NCBI GenBank assembly: GCA_965220615.1
Contig: CBDCQL010000001.1
Location: forward strand, 558,001-622,000
Direction: 5' to 3'
Origin: JAGWBD01 sp965220615
Lineage (GTDB): Bacteria; Chloroflexota; Anaerolineae; Aggregatilineales; Phototrophicaceae
Length of the DNA stretch: 64,000 nucleotides
Made by a program: the position numbers and the translations under genes. Shown here piece by piece: positions 55,560 through 63,195 of this stretch. A model generated the notes under the pieces. That model saw nothing but the letters and a program-made list of their open reading frames with translations. It made no database searches and had not been told where the DNA came from. The stretch's first letter is position 1. The number at the start of each line of letters is the position of its first letter.

Positions 55560-55870
55560 CCCCGCTGTTCCCTTCGGGATGCTTCGAGTCAGGGCTCTTG
55601 CTACCCTGCGGGATGCTGCGGGCGACCCGGCGGGCGACTTGATAAGTCGCCCGTACAGAAGGGTGCCTGCCACATCGCCTGCAGGATGTTTCGGGCCGGG
55701 GCTCTCGCTACCCTGCGGGATGCCGCGGGCAACCTGGTGTAGGGGCGACTTCGTGTACGGGCGACTTATCAAGTCGCCCGCCTGGCTCTTGCTACCCTTG
55801 CAGGATGCTGCGGGCAAGGCCCTTGCTATCCCACGGGATGCCGCGAGCAGGGCTCTTGCTATACTCGCGC
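55560..55870. repeat. Array of ~33-base units and GGGCGA palindromes, copy E
   Basis: Imperfect units of the form GGGATGC(T/C)(T/G)CGGGC... CTCTTGCTACCCTGC occur about six times between 55576 and 55870, interrupted by two perfect 21-base palindromes at 55632-55652 (GGGCGACTTGATAAG...) and 55759-55779. Copy A carries one such unit and similar palindromes. The last unit ends in TATACT (55860-55865), which may serve as the -10 of deoC. It fills the gap between GT2 and deoC. Confidence 0.7.
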
Positions 55871-55901
55871 GCAATCTGCTGGCAACAGGGTGTGGAGACA
55901 C

Positions 55902-56702
55902 ATGGCGCAGGGTCTGTCACCGGCGACCATCAAACGACTGGCGCGGCAGACGCGGCAGGCGGCGCGGGCCATCCTTGAGGAGACGGGCCGGGCGCCCGGC
56001 GAGCCCCTGCCGGCGGCGCCCCTCGACGTAAAGGCGGGCCTGGCGCCCTTCATCGACCACACCCTGCTCAAGCCGGAGGCCAACGCGGCGCAGATCAGGC
56101 GGCTCTGCGCGGAGGCGCGCGAACAGGGTTTCGCGACCGTCTGCGTCAACAGCGGGCGCGTGCCCCTGGCGGCGGAACTGCTGCGGGGCAGCGGTGTAAA
56201 AGTCTGTAGCGTGGTTGGCTTTCCGCTGGGCGCCGCCCTGCCGGGGGCGAAGGCGCATGAGGCGCAGCTGGCGCTGGCGGCCGGCGCGGGCGAGATCGAC
56301 ATGGTGCTGAACGTCGGCGCGCTGAAGGACCGCGATCTGCGCGCGCTGCTGGAGGACGTCGGCGCGGTGGTGGAGGTCTGCCACGCGGCGGGCGCGCCCT
56401 GCAAGGTGATTCTGGAGACGGCCCTGCTCAGGGACGAGGAGAAGATCATCGCCTGTGTGGCGAGCCAGCTGGCGGGCGCCGACTACGTGAAGACCAGCAC
56501 GGGCTTCGGTGGCGGCGGCGCGACCGTGGATGACATCGCGTTGATGCGCCGCGTGGTGGGGCCGGTGGTGGGCGTGAAGGCCTCCGGCGGGGTGCGTACG
56601 CGCGAGGACGCGCTGGCGATGATAAGGGCGGGCGCGACGCGCATCGGCGCCAGCGCCGGCGTGGCGATCGTCCGCGGCGAGCGGGGCGAGGGGGAGTATT
56701 GA
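55902..56702 (+). CDS. deoC: Deoxyribose-phosphate aldolase
   Basis: 266 residues from ATG 55902 (GTGGAG upstream). It splits 2-deoxyribose-5-phosphate into acetaldehyde and glyceraldehyde-3-phosphate in deoxynucleoside breakdown. 'FIDHTLLKPEA', 'EIDMVLNVGAL' (catalytic Asp region), 'CKVILETALL', 'YVKTSTGF' (Schiff-base Lys) and 'VGVKASGGVRT' are all present. The stop overlaps the start of the nuclease-like gene (TGATG). The last ~9 codons are copied upstream of the gene at 57699. Confidence 0.95.
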   Translation: MAQGLSPATIKRLARQTRQAARAILEETGRAPGEPLPAAPLDVKAGLAPFIDHTLLKPEANAAQIRRLCAEAREQGFATVCVNSGRVPLAAELLRGSGVKVCSVVGFPLGAALPGAKAHEAQLALAAGAGEIDMVLNVGALKDRDLRALLEDVGAVVEVCHAAGAPCKVILETALLRDEEKIIACVASQLAGADYVKTSTGFGGGGATVDDIALMRRVVGPVVGVKASGGVRTREDALAMIRAGATRIGASAGVAIVRGERGEGEY

Positions 56703-56704
56703 TG
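56675..56704 (+). repeat. deoC tail: source copy of a duplicated 30-base segment
   Basis: These 30 bases cover the end of deoC and the ATG of the next gene. They match 57672-57701 at 27 of 30 positions, including the identical AGTATTGATG junction. Confidence 0.8.
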
Positions 56705-57640
56705 AAGAAACTACGCCTGTTCCACATCGCGGACGGGAAGGTCGAACGCCAACCGGCCAGCCTGTTCCGGTACGAAAGCGAATTGCAGGATCTGCTCGAA
56801 CAGCATCTGCACGATTTCCTCGGCGTGCATTTCCTCGCGCGCGAATTCGCCACGGACAGCGGCTACATCGACACGCTGGGCATCGATGATGATGGCCGCC
56901 CGGTGATCATCGAGTACAAGCGCTCCATGAATCAGGCCGTCGTCGTTCAGGGACTCGACTACCTGGACTGGCTGCTGGACCGACGCGCGGATTTCCGGTT
57001 ACTGGTCATGGAGAAGCTGGGCGGTGAAAGGGCGCAGCGAATTGACTGGTCGCCCCGCCTGCTCATCATCGCCAGCGACTACACGGACCGGCAACTGCGG
57101 GCGGTGCGGCGCATTCATGGCATCGAGTTGCTGTGCTACCGGCGCTATGGCGATGCCGGATTCGCGCTGGAGTGGGTACATGGTGGCGAAGACGAGCCGG
57201 TAGTATCGGCTGAGCCAAAGCCCGCACCTGGCCCAGGCCCAGTTGATCCGGTACCGGTCCCCGATCCCCCTGACTTTCGCAAATACAGAAATTGGAACAA
57301 GACAAGTGAGGAAGTGCGCACACTGTTTTATGAATTGCTTGAATTCGCGCAGACGCTGGGAGAAATGCGCCTGGATGTTTTTGATACGCAATTCTCGTTT
57401 CGGCGCATGAGAGCGGCAGAAGCCAGGCTGAACTGGCCTCCGGTTTTTGCCATTGTCAGGCCTAACATCACAACAGGAATACGCATTGACGTTCTGGAAC
57501 GCACGCAGTCCGAGCCTCTGGAAGCGGGGTTTACCAGTTTGTCAGCGCACAAAAGGCCCTATCGTGTGATTAACATTCGCGACCGTGCTCACCTGGAACG
57601 TGCCAAACCCCTGCTGCGTGATTCCTATGAGCGGTATTGA
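56702..57640 (+). CDS. NucS/DUF91-like nuclease plus DUF5655-like protein 2
   Basis: 312 residues. N-terminal domain: 'ELQDLLEQHLHDFLGVHFLA', 'DTLGIDDDGRPVIIEYKRS' (D...E-x-K), 'GLDYLDWLLDRR' and 'RRIHGIELLCYRRYG'. A Pro-rich linker at ~178-196 leads to the C-terminal module with 'FYELLEFAQTLGE', 'FDTQFSFRR' and 'LERAKPLLRDSYERY'. Its start overlaps the deoC stop, so it is translationally coupled to a housekeeping gene. It is the closest relative of the next gene. Confidence 0.85.
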   Translation: MKKLRLFHIADGKVERQPASLFRYESELQDLLEQHLHDFLGVHFLAREFATDSGYIDTLGIDDDGRPVIIEYKRSMNQAVVVQGLDYLDWLLDRRADFRLLVMEKLGGERAQRIDWSPRLLIIASDYTDRQLRAVRRIHGIELLCYRRYGDAGFALEWVHGGEDEPVVSAEPKPAPGPGPVDPVPVPDPPDFRKYRNWNKTSEEVRTLFYELLEFAQTLGEMRLDVFDTQFSFRRMRAAEARLNWPPVFAIVRPNITTGIRIDVLERTQSEPLEAGFTSLSAHKRPYRVINIRDRAHLERAKPLLRDSYERY

Positions 57641-57671
57641 GCAGCAACTGACGAAACGGTGTTAATCTCAG

Positions 57672-57701
57672 CGGCGAGCGGGGTCAGGGAGAGTATTGAT
57701 G
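57672..57701 (+). repeat. Second copy of the deoC tail
   Basis: Located 31 bases after the stop of the preceding gene, this non-coding stretch repeats the deoC 3' end and start junction (27 of 30 identical). It is evidence that the downstream gene arose by tandem duplication of gene 56702 plus its 5' flank. Confidence 0.8.
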
Positions 57702-58622
57702 GGCGAGATTCGCTTGTTTCATGTGATCTACGATGGTGTCCACAGGCTTGAAGAACGCAGTTTTCCACAGGAACGTGAACTCCACAAACTCTTTGAGACT
57801 CACCTTCATGAGCTGACCGGCATCACGTTTCTTGCTTCGGAGTACATGACCAGCAGCGGACGTATTGACACCCTCGGTATAGACGACCGTGACTGCCCGG
57901 TGGTGATTGAATACAAACGCGGCCTGGACGAAAACGTCATCAATCAGGGTGTGCGTTATCTCAACTGGCTAAAGCGACGAGATAATCATGAGAATTTCCG
58001 CCGACTGGTCCGCGAAAAGGTCTCCCCGGAACGGGTGAAAGGCATCAATTTCAAAGGGGCGTGGCTGCTCTGTGTGGCCGGGGCCTTCCCGGCCCAGGAC
58101 ATTGACGCTGCCGGGAACAGCAAGGCACGCGTTGAACTGGTCCGCTACAGGCGATTCGGTCACGACTTGAACATGCTCATGCTTGAGTGGGTGTATCCCC
58201 ATAAACCGGTGCCCCTGCCCGCACCATCACCTCCTGATCCTCCTCCTAGCCCGGAGCCAGATACGGAGCCGATGGCTGATAACGGCAACCCATTCTCCAT
58301 CAACGATGATTGGAGGCGCTCTACCAGGGAAATGAAAGCGCTGTTTCAACAGTTACACGTTTTTGCGAAAACATTCGGAGACGATGTGCAGCTGGACGCC
58401 TTCAGAACCCAGTTTTCATTCAAGCGTGTCTCGGCGACTCGTAAACCGGTTTTCGTCTACTTGCATCTACCTGTCAGGAAAAACGCGGTCAAGCTGTCCA
58501 TTGTGGCCACGCCTCCAGGAGAAAAGCGAAAATATGACAATGCGTTGGTGGGCAATCAGAAGGAACTGGAGAATGTAAAGTCCTTGCTGCGCAACGCATA
58601 CGAAGTGGTAAGAAAACAATAA
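57699..58622 (+). CDS. NucS/DUF91-like nuclease plus DUF5655-like protein 3
   Basis: 307 residues. N-terminal domain with 'ELHKLFETHLHELTGITFLA', 'DTLGIDDRDCPVVIEYKRG' (D...E-x-K), 'GVRYLNWLKRRD' and 'LLCVAGAFPAQD'. A Pro-rich linker (about 180-197) precedes 'LFQQLHVFAKTFGDDVQLD', 'RTQFSFKRVS' and 'ENVKSLLRNAYE'. Its catalytic motif is intact, so it is probably not a dead copy, although the two duplicates have already diverged strongly in their C-termini. Confidence 0.85.
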   Translation: MGEIRLFHVIYDGVHRLEERSFPQERELHKLFETHLHELTGITFLASEYMTSSGRIDTLGIDDRDCPVVIEYKRGLDENVINQGVRYLNWLKRRDNHENFRRLVREKVSPERVKGINFKGAWLLCVAGAFPAQDIDAAGNSKARVELVRYRRFGHDLNMLMLEWVYPHKPVPLPAPSPPDPPPSPEPDTEPMADNGNPFSINDDWRRSTREMKALFQQLHVFAKTFGDDVQLDAFRTQFSFKRVSATRKPVFVYLHLPVRKNAVKLSIVATPPGEKRKYDNALVGNQKELENVKSLLRNAYEVVRKQ

Positions 58623-58647
58623 ACGGCATTCACAAAGGGACATTCAA

Positions 58648-59514
58648 ATGAACGACCTTGAACTCCAAAAGTACCTCTTTGACCTGCAGGGCTACCTGGT
58701 CATCGAAGACGCCCTGGGCGAGGATGAAGTGGCGGCCCTGAACCGCCTGATCGACGGGCAGAACTTGCCGCCGCCGGACAAGTCGCCGCGCTTCGGCAGC
58801 GCGCCCACGCTCGGCTCCTCGCTCATCCGCTCCGAGTCGATCGTGCCGGACAGCATGGTGCAGGCGGAACGCAGCGCGCCGGTCGGGTCAGGCTTTCTCA
58901 ACTGGGGCCAACCCTTCTGCGACCTGCTGGACCATCCGGCCATCATGCCCGTGCTGCGCCAGCGCCTGGGCGACGCCTTCCGCCTCGACCGCCTCTACGG
59001 CATGTACATGCGCAGGGGACAGGGCTACGGCAGGCTGCACGCCGATTACGGCGCCACGGCCCCGGACTCAGGGGTGGAGCCGGGCGAATACTTCGCCTTC
59101 CGCAGCAACCAGGTCTACGAGGGCTTCATCGTGGTGGCTTGGTCCCTGGCCGACGCCGGACCGGGCAGGGGCGGCTTCTGCTGCATACCCGGCAGTCACA
59201 AAAGCAATTACAAGCTGCCCCGACAAATCAGCGACAACTTCGAGGGTGCGCCGCAGGTCATCATCCCCGAAATGCCCGCCGGCTCGGTCATTCTCTTCAG
59301 CGAGGCGCTGACCCACGGCACGGCCACCTGGCAGGCCGGGCACGAACGGCGCACGCTGCTCTACAAGTACTGCGTGTCGCACCTCGTCTGGACGTCAAAA
59401 CGGGTGGAAGCGCCCACAGACGTCGAACTGACGCCGCGCCAGCGCATCCTGCTGCGCGAGCCCGGCGATCCGCTGCGTCACTTCCCCTCGCTGTTCGGGG
59501 AAGCCGCTGTCTGA
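58648..59514 (+). CDS. Phytanoyl-CoA dioxygenase (PhyH) family protein 2
   Basis: 288 residues. 'DLQGYLVIEDALGEDEVAAL' opens the domain; the HxD pair is in 'GRLHADYGA' and the distal His in 'EALTHGTATWQAGHERRTL', with the 2-oxoglutarate Arg in the latter. 'GGFCCIPGSHKSNYKLP' is characteristic of the family. Substrate unknown. It starts 25 bases after the third nuclease-like gene but shows the high GC typical of the rest of the window. Confidence 0.88.
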   Translation: MNDLELQKYLFDLQGYLVIEDALGEDEVAALNRLIDGQNLPPPDKSPRFGSAPTLGSSLIRSESIVPDSMVQAERSAPVGSGFLNWGQPFCDLLDHPAIMPVLRQRLGDAFRLDRLYGMYMRRGQGYGRLHADYGATAPDSGVEPGEYFAFRSNQVYEGFIVVAWSLADAGPGRGGFCCIPGSHKSNYKLPRQISDNFEGAPQVIIPEMPAGSVILFSEALTHGTATWQAGHERRTLLYKYCVSHLVWTSKRVEAPTDVELTPRQRILLREPGDPLRHFPSLFGEAAV

Positions 59515-59534
59515 AACGGGAGCCCTGGTATCCA

Positions 59535-59632
59535 GGGGAGTGGCGAGTTCAGTGGAATTCAGAAATTGTCGAATATCCGCACGATGACGCTTCCCGCATC
59601 CAGTTCCTGAATCCGTTAAATTGGACACTCCC
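59535..59632. repeat. MITE-like dispersed repeat, copy C (98 bp) with 7-bp flanking duplication
   Basis: Begins GGGGAGTGGCGAGTTCAGTG and ends GGACACTCCC, same orientation as copy A, but without the internal palindromes. GTATCCA lies immediately outside both ends (59528-59534 and 59633-59639), a perfect 7-base direct repeat as left by transposition. It begins 20 bases after the PhyH stop. Confidence 0.8.
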
Positions 59633-59701
59633 GTATCCAAATGGCACCATACAACCTGCGCTACAATTTACTTCTACCACCAGGGCGTGGAGTGAAGTGA
59701 C

Positions 59702-60103
59702 ATGAATATAGACGTCGCCTTTATGCTGAACGCCCACTTTGGGCTTTTCCTTTTGCTGGTCGTCGTGACGATTATCGCGCTGCTGGTCACGCTGCGCAGT
59801 TTGCTGCGCAGCGGCGCCGGGGCGCTCAACCGCGTCGTCATGCTGATCTACCGCATCGTGTTCATGCTGCAGTGGCTGGCGGGTCTGGCCCTGCTGATCA
59901 TGCAGTCGGCCACCAGCGGCTGGCCGCTGTATCGCCTTGAGCACGCCCTGACGATGACCGTGGCGGTGATCCTGACGCATCTCTTCGGCGGTCGCCGCGG
60001 TTCGCGACCGCTGACCAGTCTGATCGTGCTGCTGGTCGCCTCGGCGCTGGTGGTGGTCGGCTACCTGCGCCTGGAGGAGGCCAGGGCCGCCCTCGCCGCC
60101 TGA
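59702..60103 (+). CDS. Small four-segment membrane protein
   Basis: 133 residues with four hydrophobic segments (about 9-32, 45-68, 80-93 and 104-122) and basic loops 'RSLLRSG' and 'GGRRGSRP'. A His occurs in the third segment ('EHALTM..AVILTHLFGG'), as in some heme- or quinone-linked small membrane proteins, but no family is recognised. The ATG follows GGAGTGAAGTGAC. Convergent with the methyltransferase gene. Confidence 0.65.
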   Translation: MNIDVAFMLNAHFGLFLLLVVVTIIALLVTLRSLLRSGAGALNRVVMLIYRIVFMLQWLAGLALLIMQSATSGWPLYRLEHALTMTVAVILTHLFGGRRGSRPLTSLIVLLVASALVVVGYLRLEEARAALAA

Positions 60104-60121
60104 GCGCGTCGCCGCGCGTCG

Positions 60122-60904
60122 CTACCCCGGCTTGCGCCCCGCCAGCTGGACCTGGCGAATGAGGAAGCTGGCGTCAGCGCTGCCGAGGTCCCGCGGGGCG
60201 AACCAGAGCGCGGCCGGCGCCGGCGCCTCACGCAGCAGGGCGTCCAGGCGGGCGATGGCCGCCTCGTCGTTGCCCTGACGCCGCGCCCAGTCCGGCAAAT
60301 TGTGGCGCTTGACGACCGGCGCGCCCTGCTCCACATGCAGGCCGGCGCGCGCGAAGAGGCGTCGCCAGCCCGTTTCACTGTAAGCCCGGTTGTGCGAGGG
60401 ATCGCGGCGACGTTCGAAGTCGTCGACCCAGGTCGCTGAAGGACGGTGTACCGGCAGGGCCTGGTCCTGCAGCAGCAGCAGCCCGCCCGGCCGCAGCACC
60501 CGCGCGCTCTCCTGAAAAAAACGCGGCACGTCCGGGAAGTGGTGCGCGGCGATGCGGCAGGTGACCAACTCGAAAGACCCGTCGTCGAAAGGCAGGTCGT
60601 CGGCCGCGGCCTCGCGGTAGCTGACGTTGTGGATGCCCAGCCCGCCAATGTGCGCCCCGGCCTGCTCCAGCATGGCGGGCGTCAGGTCGCTGGCGACCAC
60701 GCTGGCGACGAATGGCGCGAAGGTCAGGGCGGTGTGTCCGCCGCCGGTGGCGATATCGAGGGCGCGCCAGTGCGGCTCGGGCTGCGCCATGGTCAGCAGG
60801 CGCTCCAGGTCAGGCCCGCTGGCGTGATTTTTGCTGGTGACGTAGGCGGCGGCGAAGCGGCCGAAGCGCTCGCGCGCGAGGGACTGCGAATCGCTGGCGG
60901 ACAT
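60122..60904 (-). CDS. Class I SAM-dependent methyltransferase (UbiE/YcgJ-like)
   Basis: 260 residues from ATG 60904 (AGGAG 5 bases upstream). Motif I 'ALDIATGGGHTALTFAP', 'VASDLTPAMLEQA', 'EAAADDLPFDDGSFELVTCR' (in parts) and 'ESARVLRPGGLLLLQDQAL'. It also has 'HHFPDVPRFFQE'. The TGGGHT form is typical of small-molecule methyltransferases. Substrate unknown. Divergent from the helicase gene. Confidence 0.88.
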   Translation of the reverse strand: MSASDSQSLARERFGRFAAAYVTSKNHASGPDLERLLTMAQPEPHWRALDIATGGGHTALTFAPFVASVVASDLTPAMLEQAGAHIGGLGIHNVSYREAAADDLPFDDGSFELVTCRIAAHHFPDVPRFFQESARVLRPGGLLLLQDQALPVHRPSATWVDDFERRRDPSHNRAYSETGWRRLFARAGLHVEQGAPVVKRHNLPDWARRQGNDEAAIARLDALLREAPAPAALWFAPRDLGSADASFLIRQVQLAGRKPG

Positions 60905-61038
60905 GGCGTCTCCTGCAGGTCGGCGCAATGGGCCCAGTGTAGCGCAAGTCGTTGCCGCTCCCTGCGCCGCGCCTCCCCGCCCCGTTTTCCGGCAACGTGG
61001 ACTACAATGGCCATGGGCGCGGACGACACGGGCTTTCC

Positions 61039-63195
61039 ATGGATCTGGACCATCTGAACGAACAGCAGCGGGCGGCGGTGACCGCCGGGCCGGGCCCCGT
61101 CATCGTCTACGCCGGCCCGGGCAGCGGCAAGACGCGCGTGCTGACGCAGCGCCTCGCCTGGCTGGTGCGCGAGCAGGGAGTCTATCCCGGCGCCATCATG
61201 GCGGTGACCTTCACCAACCGCGCCGCCGGCGAGATGCGCAGCCGCGTCGAGGCCCTGCTGGGCGGTCGACTGCGCGGGGCGCGGGTCGGCACCTTTCACA
61301 GCATCTGCGGGCGCCTGCTGCGCGCCGAGGCCGAGTACCTGCCCTGGAGTTCGGACTACGTCATTTTTGACGCCGACGACCAGCGCACGGCCGTGCGGAT
61401 GGCGCTGGCCGACATGGGCATGCGACAGGAGTGGCGCCAGGCGCGCGATATCGTCAACAAGATTTCGCGGGCCAAGTGCGAGCTCATCACGGCGCAGGAC
61501 TACGTCGCGCCCGACTACGCCCACCTGCTGGCCCAGGAGGTCTACCCGCGCTATCAGAACATTCTGCTGGAAGCCGACGCCATGGACTTCGGCGATCTGC
61601 TGATGCAGACGGTCTTTCTGCTGCAGGAGAACGAGGACCTGTACCGGAAATACGGCAGTCTCATCGAGCATCTGCTGGTCGACGAGTTTCAGGATACGAA
61701 CCTGGCGCAGTACCGCCTGGTGCGCCTCTTCGCCCGGCCGCAGCAAAACGTCTTCGTGGTCGGCGACGAGGACCAGGCGATTTACTCCTGGCGCGGCGCG
61801 GACTGGCGCAACGTAACCAGCTTTCGCAAGGACTTCCCGCAGGCGCAGGAATTCAGGCTGGAACAAAACTATCGTTCGACGCAGACGATCGTCGAGGCGG
61901 CGCGCGCCGTCATCCGCCACAACACCGACCGGGTGGACAAGGCGCTCTTCACCGCGCGCGAACGCGGCGCGAAGATTCAACTGTATTCGGCTTTCGACAG
62001 CCGCGAGGAAGCGGAACACGTCGTGCAGAATGTCCGGCGGCTGATGGGCGAGGGCCGTCTGCAGCTGCGCGACTTCGCCGTGATGTACCGCAGCCACTTC
62101 CAGTCGCGCGCGCTGGAAGTGGCCTTCGTCGACGCCGGGATCCCCTATCGCCTGGTGCGGGGCGTGGCCTTTTACAGCCGCCGGGAGATCCAGGGCATGA
62201 TGGCCTGCCTGCGTTTTTCGCACAATCCGAACGACCAGGTGTCCTTTCTGCGCGTCGTCAACGAGTTTGGGCCGGGTATCGGCGACAAGACCATGGGCGC
62301 CTTCAAGTTGTGGCGCGAGCGTGAAAACCTGGGCTGCGGCGAGGCGCTTGGCCGCCTGGTCGACGGCGCAGAGGTCCCCCTTCCCGCGCGGATGCTGCGA
62401 AGCTTGCAGAACCTTGCCAGTCGCTGCATCGCCTGGTGGGGCGTCGCCGCCACGGGCAACCTGCCGGCGCTCTTCGACCGCATCCTGCCGACCACGGTCA
62501 ACGAGGACTGGCTGTGGAAGGTCAGCGACGACGAGGAACAGGTGCAGGAGCGCGGCGAGAACCTGGCGGAGTTGCGCGGCCAGTTGGAACAGGCCACGCA
62601 GGAGGGGCAATCGCTGGGCGATTTTCTGGCGGAGAGGGCCCTTTACACGGACGTTGACATACGCGATCCGGACCTTGACGCCGTTTCCCTGATGACCCTG
62701 CACGCGACCAAGGGCACGGAGTTCCCGGTGGTCTTCATCGCCGGTGTCGTGGACGGTCAGTTGCCCCACGTGCGTTCACTGGACAGCCCCGAGCAGTTGG
62801 CCGAGGAACGCCGCCTGTTCTACGTGGGCATCACCCGCGCGATGGATGAACTCTACCTGTCCTGCACCTTTCGCAGCGCCAACGCCGTGTATGATCCCTC
62901 GCGTTTCCTGGACGACATTCCCGCCGACCTGCTCAACGTCAGCGCCTCGCCTTCCCTGCGAAGCACGTATGAACCGGTCGTCGACAGCTCCTGGGCGCCG
63001 GCGCCGGTCGTCGCGGCGCCAAAACCTCAGCTTCAGTTCCGCACGGGCATGCGCGTCCTGCACAATCACTTTGGCGCGGGCATGGTGATCGAAAGCGTGG
63101 CCATCCGCGATGACGAAGAGGTCACGGTGGTCTTCACGGCGCATGGCCTGAAGCGCCTGTCGGCGTCAATCGCCGGCCTGCGCGCGCTGGACTAA
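61039..63195 (+). CDS. pcrA: UvrD/PcrA-type superfamily 1 DNA helicase
   Basis: 718 residues from ATG 61039. A 3'-5' helicase for repair and removal of bound proteins. Motifs: 'LNEQQRAAV' (Q), 'AGPGSGKTRVLTQR' (Walker A), 'AVTFTNRAAGEMRSR' (Ia), 'LLVDEFQDTN' (II), 'VGDEDQAIYSWRGAD' (III), 'LEQNYRST' (IV), 'SLMTLHATKGTEFPVVFI' (V) and 'RRLFYVGITRAMDELYL' (VI). The C-terminal Tudor-like part 'GMRVLHNHFGAGMV' is the PcrA RNA-polymerase-binding region. The 3' end overlaps coaBC by 30 bases. Confidence 0.95.
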   Translation: MDLDHLNEQQRAAVTAGPGPVIVYAGPGSGKTRVLTQRLAWLVREQGVYPGAIMAVTFTNRAAGEMRSRVEALLGGRLRGARVGTFHSICGRLLRAEAEYLPWSSDYVIFDADDQRTAVRMALADMGMRQEWRQARDIVNKISRAKCELITAQDYVAPDYAHLLAQEVYPRYQNILLEADAMDFGDLLMQTVFLLQENEDLYRKYGSLIEHLLVDEFQDTNLAQYRLVRLFARPQQNVFVVGDEDQAIYSWRGADWRNVTSFRKDFPQAQEFRLEQNYRSTQTIVEAARAVIRHNTDRVDKALFTARERGAKIQLYSAFDSREEAEHVVQNVRRLMGEGRLQLRDFAVMYRSHFQSRALEVAFVDAGIPYRLVRGVAFYSRREIQGMMACLRFSHNPNDQVSFLRVVNEFGPGIGDKTMGAFKLWRERENLGCGEALGRLVDGAEVPLPARMLRSLQNLASRCIAWWGVAATGNLPALFDRILPTTVNEDWLWKVSDDEEQVQERGENLAELRGQLEQATQEGQSLGDFLAERALYTDVDIRDPDLDAVSLMTLHATKGTEFPVVFIAGVVDGQLPHVRSLDSPEQLAEERRLFYVGITRAMDELYLSCTFRSANAVYDPSRFLDDIPADLLNVSASPSLRSTYEPVVDSSWAPAPVVAAPKPQLQFRTGMRVLHNHFGAGMVIESVAIRDDEEVTVVFTAHGLKRLSASIAGLRALD

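Noticed and set aside
55560..55870. CRISPR array
   Set aside because: Units are imperfect, unequal in spacing, partly palindromic and adjacent without unique spacers; no cas genes.
54804..55901. 365-residue minus-strand frame with 'LISRPY' and 'GRLIKSP' peptides
   Set aside because: The peptides are translations of GGGCGA palindromes and the 3' part is another frame of the GT2 gene.
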